Assembly (NCBI GenBank): GCA_023374025.1 | Contig: SIJG01000170.1 | Coordinates: forward strand, 89,132 to 153,131 | Origin: Heterodera schachtii | Lineage: Eukaryota > Nematoda > Chromadorea > Rhabditida > Heteroderidae | DNA: 64,000 nucleotides | Reading direction: 5' to 3' | Shown: piece after piece, positions 37,274-50,450 of the stretch | How the letters are laid out: the number at the start of each line of letters is the position of its first letter | Numbering within the stretch: position 1 is the stretch's first letter | Notes under the pieces: generated by a model | Database searches by the model: none | What the model was told of the DNA's origin: nothing | What the model saw: the letters and a program-made list of their open reading frames with translations, nothing else | Program-made: the position numbers and the translations under genes

Positions 37274-37660
37274 TTGAAGTTTCTCGGACAGAATGCGCGA
37301 TTTGCGTGCACCTTTGGATCTGCTTTTGTTCACCGATTTGTTATCAACGATACTGTCCAAAAATGTGCCTTCCAACATGCCCGTTGCGAGCGAGCCGAAA
37401 TGACGCTGTCGAAGGAAGAAGTCAAGTGCATGATCTTCATGTCAGGTTTGACAGACGCATATAAGGACTTGAGGCAGTAGTGCCTCCGGCAGTTGGAAAA
37501 GGCGAGAGCCGCAACGCCGCCTCAGGACATTAGCTGGAAAAGCTTTTCGAGGAGTGTCGCGCCATACTGTCGCTCAAAAATTCGTCCGCTGCGCTCGTCC
37601 AGGCCAAGTCCATGCAATTTCAACCCGACCACAAAAACTTGGGGATGCCACAAACTTAAT
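37274..37660 (+). pseudogene. gag relic of an LTR retrotransposon
   Basis: Two overlapping plus-strand frames, broken by a TAG near 37480 and a frame change, keep a capsid-like segment. It shows EEVKCMIFMSGLTDAYKDLR, then CLRQLEKARAATPPQDI, then LEKLFEECRAILSLKNSSAA, ending in a stop after MPQT near 37655. This order (E.KC.IF..GL, then LE, then I.L..L..EC) is what nematode Ty3/Gypsy or BEL Gag proteins show. There is no zinc knuckle, protease or integrase. It is GC-rich against the background, suggesting fairly recent arrival. The family assignment comes from memory of the motif pattern. Confidence 0.6.
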
Positions 37661-38320
37661 CAACACAGTATAAGACTAAGCTTTCTGACACTGAATTAAA
37701 TGCTGGCATAAATTGGAATATATTAAGAAGACTTCCCCGGCGTAATTACACTTCACCAGATAATGTTCCTTACCTTTTATTAAAAAATTGGAGTTTTAAA
37801 GTTAAAACCGGCGAAGAACTGCCGTCCTTTATTGCAAATGAAGCGTCGTCATCAGTTGGCATAAAAATGTATGCCGACGATGTTAAATTATTTTATGCCC
37901 ATGAAAATGATAACCATTTGAATCAGTTGAATAAAGCAATTGAGGCCTTGAAAAATGGTCAAAAATAAATGGGTTAGAAATTTCAACTGAAAAATGTTTT
38001 GTTTTATATTTAGGGAAAAATAACAAGAAAAAAGAAAATTTTATTAACTCAAAAAAGATTTAGAAGAAAGGACAAAAATCAATGATTTAGCAACAGCTTT
38101 TAAAATAATTAAAGGGTTCACCAGCCTAGAAGCTGCGAAAAGTTTTTTTTTCTCAGAAAGGCACAGGAGGCCTTTACTTTTATGAGTAAAGCGCCACACG
38201 GCCAAAACTCAAAATAATTTTTTTCATAGGATAGTAAGAAATTGGAATAATCTTCCAGTGGTAGCGGTGCAAATTTATAAGGCAAAGGAATAAGAGGTTT
38301 GCTAAAAGCAATGAGTTCTG
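37640..38320 (+). pseudogene. Non-LTR (LINE) reverse transcriptase relic
   Basis: One frame at about 37640-37968 holds SPDNVPYLLLKN (start of a LINE RT fingers region), then almost at once SVGIKMYADDVKLFYAH with the YADD catalytic box at 37870-37881. Roughly 100 residues that normally separate these are missing, so there is an internal deletion. After a stop at 37966-37968 other frames show ISTEKCFVLYLGKN (near 37981), DLEERTKINDLATAFKIIKG (near 38059) and a C-terminal FFHRIVRNWNNLP motif (about 38222-38260). That ending is typical of CR1-like and related LINE ORF2 proteins. Several frameshifts and stops; inactive. It abuts the gag relic, so the locus is a composite of two retroelements. Confidence 0.7.
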
Positions 38321-41300
38321 AGTAGGAAATTTTTGTGTGCTACATTTACACTATATTTTAATCAACTGTGAATTTTTTGTTTAATTTTATTTTTATCACG
38401 GTACTCATTCTGTAAAAATTATTGTTACAATTTTAACGTTTGAAGAGTAAAGGAATCTTAAATATTAAGAGTAAAAATTTTAATTCAGACAAGCATTTTA
38501 GTTTTCATCAAAATTTGATAATTTATAAACATAATTTATCTCATAAATTGATTATTTGTAATTGCTTATTTTATAGAGCTTTAAATAAATACTATTAAAA
38601 TAATTTATTTTTCAAACGAATAAATATTTTTTCAATCGAATACCTGGAGTTTTTTTTTTGGGTTTTCTTATTTTTTTGTTGCTTTTTTAATTTTGCGCCT
38701 TTTTGAGGAATTTTTCCCTCCAAATGACAGCCTAAAAATTTCAATTAAATAAAAAAATATAAAATTTAAAAATACAATCACTAAAAATCAATTTCTAAAA
38801 TACGCATAAAAAAACTAAAGAGATTCAATATAACAGAATTAATGAAATTATAAAATAAATGAAAAAAGTGAGTTATTGCTCCGGATATCTTTGATCCCCT
38901 CACGATCACAAACAAATAAAACCTAATCGATGGAATTACCGACCCAAATAAATATTTAAAAAACAATTAAGAAAATAAGCATATAAAGTCATCAGTTCAT
39001 CCAAAAATAGAAAATAATGAATAACAAATATTAAAAAAAAGTTCCCATCATATTGTCCAAAATCGTCACAATTCAATATATATAAATGAATAAAATTTTA
39101 AATGACAATTAACAAAATATCTAGAAAACATTGTAAATAAATAGGATTATTATAGAAATTTTTTTAAGTAAAGAAATTAAAAATGAATATATTATAATCT
39201 AAGAAATATTATTAACATTAAAAACATATTCATTGGCTTTTTAAATTATTAGAAAATATCGCGCTTCTGGTTGCGTTGACGGTGCTTCGTTTAAACGGTG
39301 CATGAAATTAACATTTAATATAAATTTATATAAATGAATAAGGAAAGGAAATGAGACAATTTAATATTTAATTATCATCGTTAGTAACAGAAAGCAAATA
39401 AAGATACAATAACTACCGTTTAAAATAATTATTAATTAATTAAACCTATATTTTTTAATAGACTTTTTCTATTCTTTGAGTGCCAAGAAATAAATGGCTA
39501 AAAAAGTTTAAGATGATGTAAAAATTCAAAATTAAATGAAGAATTAAATTTAATGGATATTATTCATTACTAAAAAAAATTTTGTAAATTTTTAGATAAA
39601 AAGACAAAATGATTTTAAAAAATATTAATTAAATTTTCCACAATTTAATATTAAGGAAAAACAAAAAACAAATAAATTGTGTGCGCTCGAATATTTAAAA
39701 AAACCAAAATTTTTTGCGTAGCTTCTCTCATGTAATAATATATTAAAAATTGTAAATAAAATCTTTTTCTAGATTAAGTTTGTATAAAAAAAAGCAAAAC
39801 AAATTGACAAAAATTTTTTTTGTTATTTAATATTATTATTATTTTTTCAGAAAACATTTTTTGCTTTTTTAGTTTTATTTTCACAATATTCAATTTTATT
39901 CACAATTTCTTCTTACATTTTTAATTTGATAGGTAATTCTTTATTAATTATAAAGGTAGTATTTTTTAAACAATGTTCACATACTAACTTAGAGTAATTT
40001 ATTCGATTTAAATATAGATTTTTCAAAAAATTTTAAATTTTTCTTAAATTTAAATCCTCCAAATGAACCGATAATTTCCCACTTTCTTATGTTTTTTATT
40101 TTATTTATATTATCAAAATCATTATTCTAAACTTAATGCATTTTTCATAATTGATTTATTTTTATTAATTAATAATTATATTATTTCCCACTTCTTTTTA
40201 TTTTTTTATTGAATAATTTTCTTAAGTTTATTTATTGGTGTTAAATCCTTATTCATTAAAAATATTGCATATATATTCATTTTGGTTTTTACTTTATATT
40301 TGAATTTTTCACATGTTCCATTTGATTTAATGTCACGACAATTCTCAAATTGCACAAGGAAATGCATGTTGAAATTTTAAAATGTTTTTTTCTGGAATTT
40401 TTATTTTTTTGATAAAAAAATATTGATCAATTATTCATTATTTTGTTGCACAAAGTAAATAGAATATATTTTCTATCAAAATTTCATCATTGCATTTCTC
40501 TAAATTATAAATAATAAAGTGATTAAAATTATTTGTTAATAACAAAAGAATTATAATTATTTAATGAATTTGAAATATTAATTATTATTTTATTATTAGT
40601 TAAAATAGTGACCAAATCATTTTAATTTTAATGAAGTAAAAGTTAGACTTTAATTTTTCCGGTCTATTTAACAGAAATAGAGTTGGTTTTAATTTTATTT
40701 TTAAATTGATTTAATGATTTTATTTCAATAAGCCTTTTATCGAGTTGGTTCCAAATTTTAGTTACCCGACCTGCAAAAGGTATACATTTGTTAATGTAAA
40801 AATAATTCAATTTAAATAAAACATTAATTTTATTTTACTTTCAAAAAAACTTATTAAAGCATAATAATTTAAAAAAAATTTTGAAAAAAAATTAATAAGC
40901 AATTTTATTTTAAAGAACGGCAAAAAGTTTAAAAACATAGCAAAAATAAATAAATGGAAAAAATAAATTTATTAGAAATTCAAAAAACATTTAATTTTAA
41001 ATTTATATACTTGAAAAAAACATAATATTTTTTAATTTTAAACACAAGCTTAAATAAATATAAAACACCACAAATTTCAAACAAGAATACCGAAAAAATA
41101 AAAAATAAATTTTAATTTAAAATTTTTTAATTATTACAAATAAATAACATTTTCTTAAAAAAACAAACATAACTAAGCCGATATTTCTTTTAAATTAATA
41201 ATTATTAATCCAACGTACTATTGAAAAAGAGTTAAATCGAGAGCTTACTTTAAACTGATTAAAATGTATATTCTTTTTCTCAAAATATTAAAAATGTAAA

Positions 41301-42356
41301 ATTTAATCGAAGACGTTTTAATAAATTTCTTTTTTTTTAAATCACTTTTTTATTAAAACAAATAATAAATATAAAAATGTATATATTTTAATTCTAATTT
41401 TAACTATTTAATTATCATAATAAAAAAAGAATATTATTAAAAATCTAAAATAAATCATTATTATCACATCAATGATAGAAAAAATAAAATGAATAAGCAT
41501 GAGATTAGAAGAAAAAAGAGTAAAAAGATGTTAATAATTAAACTTATTTTAAATATTTATAAAATTAAAAAAAGATGCAAATAAAGACGAAAATTATTTA
41601 TGATTCATTAAAAAGATTTTACAAAAATAAACAAAAATAATTTTTCTATTCTATTTTATTTGATTTTATTTTTTCTTAATTAATTAATATGTTTGCCATT
41701 AAGTCTATGTTTAAAATAATGTTTAAAATATCATTAAATGAATTTAATTTTTGCAAACGAGTAAATAAATATCAAAAATAATTAGATAAAATAAATTTTT
41801 TTTTCCAATATTGTTTTTTTCAGGTTTTTGAAATTAAAATTAAAATTTTTAACAATAAATAGAGGTTAAATTTAAATTAAAATTAAAACTTAATTTTTTC
41901 GCTAATGAAAAATGAATTTAGAAACAAAAACATAAAAATTCAAATACGAATTTACACATGAAAATTTAATTAAAAATTTTTTTTTAATAACTATTGAAAA
42001 ATGTTAAAAAAGTCCTATTTATTGAATTAGCATTTAATTAAAGGTATCAGAGAATTACAAATAAATGCATTTCTTAATTTATAGTCAATACCAACCATGA
42101 CTTGAACAGAGCGTATCGTATACATCAAGAAAATTTTATTAAGCAAAAATAAATTTAAAATAAAGCAAAGAATAATTTATGCATGAACTAAACAGTGCAA
42201 TTATTAATTAATATTTAACAATTTTTACCAAAACATTAATATTAGATCGCGATGTAAGTAAAGGAATTGCTATTAGATTTTCACTAAAAAATTATCAAAA
42301 TAAGTTATTTTGGGCCATTTTTTAAAAAAATAATAAGAGTTTTGAGTTTTTGAAGA
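38321..42356. other. AT-rich desert
   Basis: A-rich 38700-39750, T-rich 39800-40760, A-rich 40800-42300. GC-richer words occur at 38880-38910, 39261-39303 (before CATGAAATTAACAT) and 41498-41511 (CATGAGATTAGAAG). No gene supported. Confidence 0.5.
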
Positions 42357-42440
42357 ACGGCGGTGTCGATAAGCGCCGCCGTGGGAAAATTGGAAATTTT
42401 GACCATATTTAAACAGATTTTCACTGAAAAATGGCAATTT
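42357..42440 (+). repeat. GC-palindrome core, fourth copy
   Basis: Contains CGGCGGTGTCGATAAGCGCC then GCCG, followed by the tail AAAATTGGAAATTTTGACC and AACAGATTTTCA. The last word also follows the copy at 28111, so the homology extends well past the palindrome. A truncated member of the same family. Confidence 0.5.
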
Positions 42441-44308
42441 ATAGATCAATAAATCAGCAAATTGAAATTTTGCGCTTTGAACTTATAAAAGTATTGAAAA
42501 TGGAGAAACGAAATAGTTAATAATAATAAAAACACCACAAATATATCCAGCAATGAAATTTGAGATAAAAGAAAAAATGGTAACAACAAAAATTATTTAC
42601 TTTAATCTAGTGAATAAAATAAGCAATAAATGATAATTACTATTTAAAAGAAGGGTTGATACGAAAAAATTGAGATGAATTAAAGCTTGTTTTGATGCAG
42701 TAGATTATTCATTAAAGAATTGCTAGCTGAAATTACGAACGAAAATTAAAAATGATTGATTTAAAATAAATATTTAAAATTAGTGGTTAATATACATAAA
42801 TTTATGAAATTAGCGGCTAGAACCAAGAATACATAATCGAGGTACCTAAACAAGAAATTATTATAATTCAATTATAATTAAAAACAGAATATCAGTAAAC
42901 TTATAATATTTGAAAAAAATAATTTTAAAGTTTATTATTTTTTCTGAACTTAGTAAACTTTTTTATTAAATCTAAAAATTAATATTTATTTATATAATTT
43001 CAAAAAAGTAGAGGAAATGAAATGGAAATATAAAATTAAAAATAATAATTTTGTGGCTTAATTAAAGCGTTTTATAAGGCTATTAATAATATAATAAAAA
43101 ATTTTAATTCTTTATTTAAATTATATAATTAAACAGATTGTCTTCGCCAAGAAAAATTATAAATTTTCATAATTAAACTGTAAATTGTAAATAATTTTTA
43201 AATCATGATTAAGACAAAAATCACTGTATGAATTATAAAATTATTTTCAAATTTAAATTTTACACCGCAGCAAAAGTTATTTGTTTTGTTTTATTTTTTA
43301 CAAGATAGAAAATAATTTTAAGATAAAATTACGTAATTTAGAAATATTATATAATCTGTCGAAGTTTATATTTATTTCCGTATTCTTTGTATGAATTTGT
43401 TTTGTAATGGTAGCTGAATTATTACGCGATTCTTTACAATTTTTAAATTTAAGGTAAAAAATTAAAAAATTTTATCCTTTTCTTTCATTTCTTTAATTTA
43501 GCTGAATTTAATTTATTAATTGTTAAATTTTTTGAAATTTTAAAAATATATAAATTAAATAATATTTTAATTTTTATATTCATTTCTTTTTTAAATAAAT
43601 TAAAGAAACTATAAATGCTAATATGTTATTAATTTAGAAAATAAACTGCTAAATTTACTTTTAATTTTTAGGTTTTATTAAAGTATTAATGATGTTTTTA
43701 AATTAACTTTAATATATTTTTAGTATTTATATTTAATAAAAAAACAATATAAGAAATAATACTGGATAATTATCATTTGCTAATATGAAAAGCAAAATCA
43801 GATGAGAAGTGCAGAGGGATTATTAAATTTAAAAACTATGAAAACCATTAAAAATATGGCATAATTTAAAAAAAACAAAAAAAAAGTAAAAAAAAAATAA
43901 AAATTTAAAAAATAATAAAATTATTATTTGCTAAATCATTAGAAGTTATATATTATAAAAGGAAAAATAAATAAATTGATATTCAGTAAGACTTACTTAT
44001 TTGCTAAATTTAAATTTGTTAGTAAATATAATTTTTTTTTTCTGATCATAAAATTATAAATAGAATTTAAAATTTTTATTCATAAAAACATATTAAGAAT
44101 AAAAGATTATTAAATAAAAAATTATTCTTTACTGCAAAATAAATAATAAAGGCAAATAAAATAAAACTTATTACTAACAACCGAATCGAAGAAGCTCGAC
44201 AACAAAACAGCAACGTTAAAAAGATTTTTTGGTCGTGAAATGAAAAAATAAAAGAGATAAAAGATAACAAATAAACTAATTTTACAATTAATTAAATAAA
44301 TAAATAAA
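42441..44308. other. AT-rich desert
   Basis: A-rich 42450-43200, T-rich 43260-43700, A-rich after. It includes the second copy of the AAGTAGAGGAAATGAAATGG repeat at 43006-43050. The minus-strand ORFs at 44076-44340 are Phe/Leu/Ile-rich readings of AT-rich DNA. Confidence 0.5.
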
Positions 44309-44989
44309 GTGATTATTAGGGGTGCCAAAAATATGCACATGCATATTTTTTTCCTGGACTGCGGGAAGCCTGAAACGCACGAAAAACATGTTTTTAGCTT
44401 GATTTTAAGCTTCTAGGATGACTTTCCATGTGCATATTTTGCATATTTGTGCATATTTCGCGATTTATGTGCATATTTGCATATTTGTGCATATTTTGGC
44501 ATTTCGTGCATATTTTATGTGCATATTTTGGCATTTTTCCAAAAAACCTCTAATAGAACGGCTCCCAGCAGACAAATTGGGCCTTTTTGACCTCAAAAAC
44601 CGGAAAATTTTCAAAAAAAATAATTTTTTAGCAAAATTTCACGAAAAATATTGAATAAATTTAAATTTTCTCAAAAAATAGTTAATTTATGTCAAAAATA
44701 AGCAAAATTTCGCTTTTTGGGTTGGTTTTTTCGCTAAAAATGAGTAAGTTTTTGCTTTATCATGTTTTTTTCTCCTAAAATGATTTTAATATCACATTTA
44801 GCCATTTTTGAAGATTTTACTTTATATTTAACAAATTTGAAGAAATTTTGAGAAATTACACCCTCAATTTGGAAAATTTTATGTGCATATTTTTCACTTT
44901 TTATGTGCATATTTCACGATTTTTGGTGCATGTTTTATGCGCATATTTTACGATTTTATGTGCATATTTTTGGCACCCCTAGTGATTAT
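44309..44989. mobile_element. hAT-type MITE, 665 bp, with target duplication
   Basis: The element is 44317-44981. The terminal repeats match perfectly for 24 bp starting TAGGGGTGCCAAAAATATGC. Identical octamers GTGATTAT flank it (44309-44316 and 44982-44989) and fit nTnnnnAn. Both ends carry arrays of GTGCATATTT/TGCATATTT words (44425-44535 and 44880-44970). The middle is AT-rich with no transposase. The perfect TIRs and duplication indicate fairly recent insertion. The 44418-44654 ORF is incidental. Confidence 0.93.
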
Positions 44990-45649
44990 TACTTTTAAAC
45001 ATAATTAAAAATTTAAAAATTAAAGCAACATAATTAAATTAAATGTGAGTAATTAAAATATATTTTAAAACACTTGGAAATAAATTAAGGCTTACTCTGA
45101 AAAATCTTTAAAAACAAAATGAAATTACAACATTAAGGATATTTGTATGTTTGCTAAATTAATAAATTTCAAGCTTTCTCCAAAAAATTTTTGAGAAGAG
45201 GGGGATGATAAAAGAATCTAATGTATTAATTTAATATTACAAATTCACGTAAAAGATATTAATTTTCATTGACATGAAAAACATACCTAAAATTTTAATT
45301 TCAAAACATAAAAATAAATTCGAATTATTGAATTATGTTAATCATATTTAATTCTTTTACTCAAAAAATAAATTTACATCAAATTCATATATCCTTCAAA
45401 TGAAGGGAGAAAACAAATTAAGATTATATTTTTTGAATTAATTTTATAGAAATAATTATTAATTTTTTTAAATATAAAAACAGATTCAAAAATAAAAAAT
45501 AATTGAAAAAAAGGATGAAATATAATATGTAAAAAATAACAATGAATAAATTAGGGATATCATCAAAATTAATAAATTTAATGATATCTATTTTATATGG
45601 ATAATTGCTTAAAACTAAAATAAGAAATTAAAGTGGAGATTTTACCCAG

Positions 45650-46190
45650 GAATTATTAAAGACATAGAATTTATATGTGATTTTTCAAAACTTACATTTG
45701 AAATGAAAAAATTTATGTAACATTGTTCATGAGAATTTTGAAAAACGAATAAACAATTTAAACAAATTAATTTGAAAAATTTACAGTACACACAAAAACC
45801 CGATATTTTTCTCGCACCGATGCCGACATTTCGACAAGCTCTAAAATGGACAGATACCATTATTGATAACAAGAAATAGACACAATAAATATCGTTAATA
45901 ATAAATTATTACTTAAAAATAAATGTTTAAAATAACATAATTTATAAAAAATTTTATTTTATTACTATTGATACGAATAGAAAAAATTATTCTTACATAA
46001 TTACTTGCTTGTGATTTGAATTTTTTCGCTCTTCCATATTCAAATAAATGATATCGATTCATATGCATGTTGTACACATGAAGACTCCTTCAAAAAAAAG
46101 AAGAATTATTGTCTAAAATAAAAATTAAAATGTGGGAAGTACAAATATTTATGCCAATTTGCTCCAATAAAACTAATCATTCTATAAAGA
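45650..46190. repeat. Diverged dispersed repeat, copy 2
   Basis: Partner of 36405-36935, same orientation and block order. The copy adds CACCGATGCCGACATTTCGA at 45815-45834, absent from copy 1. Confidence 0.6.
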
Positions 46191-49100
46191 AGCAAATTGA
46201 TTTAAAAAATATATATTCTAAAATTCTATTAAAAATTCACAAAGAAAAATGAGAAAAATAGTTAAAAAGTAATTTAAAAATATTTTAAATTCATAATGTT
46301 AAATGATAAGAAAGCAAATACATAAAAATTTAGTAATAAAGAAATACAAGTATTATTTATATAATACAAATATTTAAATGGAAAAGAATAACGGGATCAA
46401 AATCCACAAAAGAAATGCATGTGAAATAAAAAAATCAACAAATTGAATGAAATAAATGCACATGAAATAAGCTGAAGAAGAAATCAAAAATCATTAAAAA
46501 TTTCAATATTTCAAAAAAACAAGCATTTTACAAAAATAAAGCTAAATTAATTTAATTTACCAAATATTTACAAATGAGAAAATATAAATAAAACTTATTG
46601 TTGAGAAATTAATTAATAAAATAAAACAAGTTATATCTATTACAATTTTTTATAATTCGATTTAATACAAAAAAAAAGTTTAAAAAATTTGCATTTTAAT
46701 ATGATTAATTTGTTTTGATTGCTTTATACATTGAATTTTTTATATAAGTTTTAAAAATTGCTACTTTATTTTAATAAATCTGTTATAGAAGTGAAATCTA
46801 TTCATATAATTTAAATTAATACAAATTTATGCATATTTAAATTTAGATTTTTATAATAATCTTAGAAGATTTAAAGAAATGTAAAAAGAATTTCATTCTG
46901 TTCCATTTGGTTTTGTTTTCTGTTTTTTGTAATAATTTTTAGTATTTGAATAATTAATAATTCATTTTGGTCTGTAAAATTTTTTTTAGATTTTAAAAAC
47001 TTGTTACGGTCAACAATCTGTTGCTCTGCAGTAATCGATGCTCCTTTATAAAATTGGTTTTTTTAATTTAAAAATTATGTTTTGTATAATGAAAAAATAA
47101 TTACAAAAGAAGATAATTAAACACTGATAATAAAACTTCTAAAAATACGTTTATATTTCACTTAATTGTATTTTTATAGTGTATATCAGATTAGTAATTA
47201 AAGGAAATTCGTATATATATATATATATGTATATATATTGTTTTTGTGCTAGCATAATTTTCTGTTATGTATATTTGCGAATTTTTTATCATCTACTTGG
47301 ACAATAAATATTGAATAAATTCATTTTTGTTTTTACGTATTTAATTTTAAAATATTCATTTCACCTCATATAAATTTGGCCGTTAAATATATTATGAATT
47401 TGCAAAAATTACAAAAAGTTCATTTTTAAATATATTATGATTTTAGACTATTTTACAAGTTTTATTAATTCAATTGCATCAAATACATATATATTCTTTT
47501 AAACACAATGAAATTCTTTTATTTTTTGATTCATTATAATATTACATAATTTCTAATTACATGAGAAATGTGAAGGAAATTAAATATTTATTTATAAAAT
47601 ATAGACTGTTTTAATAATCATTTTTTGCTTCGTTTCATTGATTAAATATTTTAAAATGAGTAATTTAATGCAATTAAAGTAATTTTTAAACAAAATATAT
47701 AATTAAAAAATTCATAAAAGCCAATTAAATAAATGCGTTTCCGGCAAATGTTTATTCATTTAGTAGCTCATTATGTTAGGTTCACATTCTTTATTGCTTT
47801 TTATTTTTTTTAAATATTTTATAAAACCTTTTTAATATTGAATAAGCAAGTATTTTTAGTTGTTTGACTTATGGCCGCCCACTCCATTCATCGCTTCAAA
47901 TAAACAAAAAAATTACTAATATGAAAATTAATAAATCAATTCATTTAGATAAATTTTAAATTCATTCAGATAAAAAACATATATGTATGCCTTTTGTACT
48001 TTATGCTCACAAGGGAACATATCGGACTCTGAGTATCCAAATCACTTAATAAAAGCACTTTTATAAATTTAACCAAGAAAATTTAAAATAATTAACCAGC
48101 TGTTTATAACACTACCAAAAAAGTTATTCATTATTTATAGTTTAAAATATTTTCATCACTTAATACAACCAGACGATTGACTATTGTTCTTTTCAAGTTT
48201 TTTATTTTTGCTTTAAGAAAATTGGCTGTTTTTCAAAAATACAAATAATTTTTTTTTCTATTATTAACATATTTTTTAAATTTACAGAGATTAAAGACTA
48301 AAGTAAAAAACCATAAATAATTCACTATTATTATTTTACTTTAAAAACTTTAATAAGAGAATTCTTTTAGTTTCTGCAGAATATCTTTTAAGAATATTAA
48401 AAATAATTATATTCATTACAATTTTAATTTATTTGAAAATTATATCATAAAATAAGATTTATTGTTTTTATTATCTCAGTAATTTCCTTCTTAATTTTTC
48501 AGTGGTTTCATGTTTTTTTTTTTCTTATTTACTATAAATAATTTTTGAAATTTTTATTAGGTCCGGGATTATAGATAAATGTTTTTGAATCAATTTATTC
48601 ACCTATCATCCTTTATTAAATGAAGTTTATTTTAATCAATTTCTAAATTATGATTTTTTATTTTTTAAACAATTTCGTACCTTATCTCATTAATTCTTTA
48701 ATGAGCATTCATTTGAGCGATCATTCATTATTGTCCCAATTTGTTTATTTTAATGCAATATTATGTGTCTTATAAATTATTTATGTAAAATTTTACTAAA
48801 TCGCTCCAGAGTGCAAATCCTCGAGTGGTTACCAATTCACATGAGTGAATATTATTTTTTGTCATAGTAATCAATTTATTTAACAATTCATTTCTATCAT
48901 TTTTATTTTATTAATTTTCATTTTATAAGCAAATATTTTTTTGTAATTAAATAATTTTAAATTTTAGCCAATATTATAGAAATATTTTTAGCTTATTTAA
49001 ATAAATAATTTATAATAATATTATATTTTATAATATTGCAGTAGAACAGAGAAATTCAACATACACTGTTATTTGAAAGTATAAATAACTATTTTAAAAA

Positions 49101-50384
49101 CAACGAAAATTCGTATATCATTTTGTTGTTTCAAAATTATGTATCAAAACATTGATTATTTTTAAAATTTTTGAAACTTTAAAAATTCATAAGCTGAAAA
49201 TGGTCAACTTTATATAAAGATAAAATTAAGAATTATCCTCAAAAAGGTATTTTAAGTAAAAATTTTTATTAAATTTTCACCTGATGAAAACATAAATAGG
49301 CTTTTTACAATTTGAAATAACACCGCAATAATAATGATAATAATAACAATAATTTAAATTTAATTTATAAAAAAAAAATTGAATTCATATGTCATTAATT
49401 ATTCTAATAAAAAAATTTTCTGCAATAAATGGAGACAAAAAAGCGCCGATGTTATTGCCATTTAGTAAAAAGAGTAACATCAAACAAAAAATTGTTCTAA
49501 AGTTTTTAAAAATATTTAATAAAAAGATAAAAAAATAAATAGGTATTTAATTTAGACGAACTTATTTAATCTAATTCATTCAATAAATAATCTAAGCATT
49601 ATTTGAAAATGAAAAAATGGAATTTATCAATCGAGTATGAATATTGCAAATTATAAGTTACTTGGTCCTACAGGTTGAGAAATAATTTATTATTATAGTT
49701 TAAAGAAAATTCAATTTTATTTTAATACCTATTTTAAAATCAGATAAACAAACACTTGATAGTGATGGTTATTTTTCTGAAATTTTAACGCTTTAAACCA
49801 AAACAATATTAACATTTTTACGATTTTTAATTTATAAAAGAAAGATGAATATTATAAAATCATTAATATAAAATAAATAAAAAATAAACAGAATAAACTA
49901 AAAACATTGAAAATCATTAGTGTCTTCATCATTATTGTTTGTTCAAGTAATTTATATCCAAAAAATTGCAACTTTAATATTTTTACTAAAGTAAACATTT
50001 CAAGTATTAATGCCCTTTATTTATTAATTTTTTTTTACTATTTTTTATAATTTTAGTCTTTGATTTTTTTATCGAATGGTCTCAGTTTTTGCTTTTTTTA
50101 AGTTTCTGTCGGTAGTAAAATATTTCATTTAAAATTATTGAAAGATCATTTATTTGAAATTCTAATTTATAAACAGTAATTCCTTTAATCTCTTTTTTGA
50201 TTGTTACATTATATTTATAATTTTTTTTCTCCGTAAAATAATTAAAATAATATTTTGTAATTTATATGTTAAAGTTGGCAAATAACTCTTACGGAATAAC
50301 AATTAATTATTTTTCTTCTTTATTATTTTTTTTTATTAATGTTTATATATGATTACTTATTTAAAAAAAATTTCTTAAACAAGT
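46191..50384. other. AT-rich desert with scattered GC-richer words
   Basis: A-rich to about 46700, T-rich 46700-49080, A-rich to 49980, then T-rich. Complex words appear at 47004-47050, 47870-47900, 47998-48045 and 48805-48850. A (TA)n-type microsatellite occupies 47211-47239. No gene supported. Confidence 0.5.
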
Positions 50385-50450
50385 CTATTTTCATGCAGCG
50401 TCGTCCGGTTCAGCAGAAGGAGTGGCGCGGCCGCTGTGGCTCTGACTTCC
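50385..50450. other. Isolated GC-rich island, possible microexon
   Basis: After CTATTTTCATGCAG comes about 55 bp of GC-rich sequence (CGTCGTCCGGTTCAGCAGAA, then GGAGTGGCGCGGCCGCTGTG) in otherwise 85-90% AT DNA. Both strands are open: plus gives MQRRPVQQKEWRGRCGSDFP, minus gives MGSQSHSGRATPSAEPDDAA then a stop. ATGCAG just before it could be a splice acceptor. No donor site follows. It is the strongest member of the TCATG cassettes. Confidence 0.35.
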
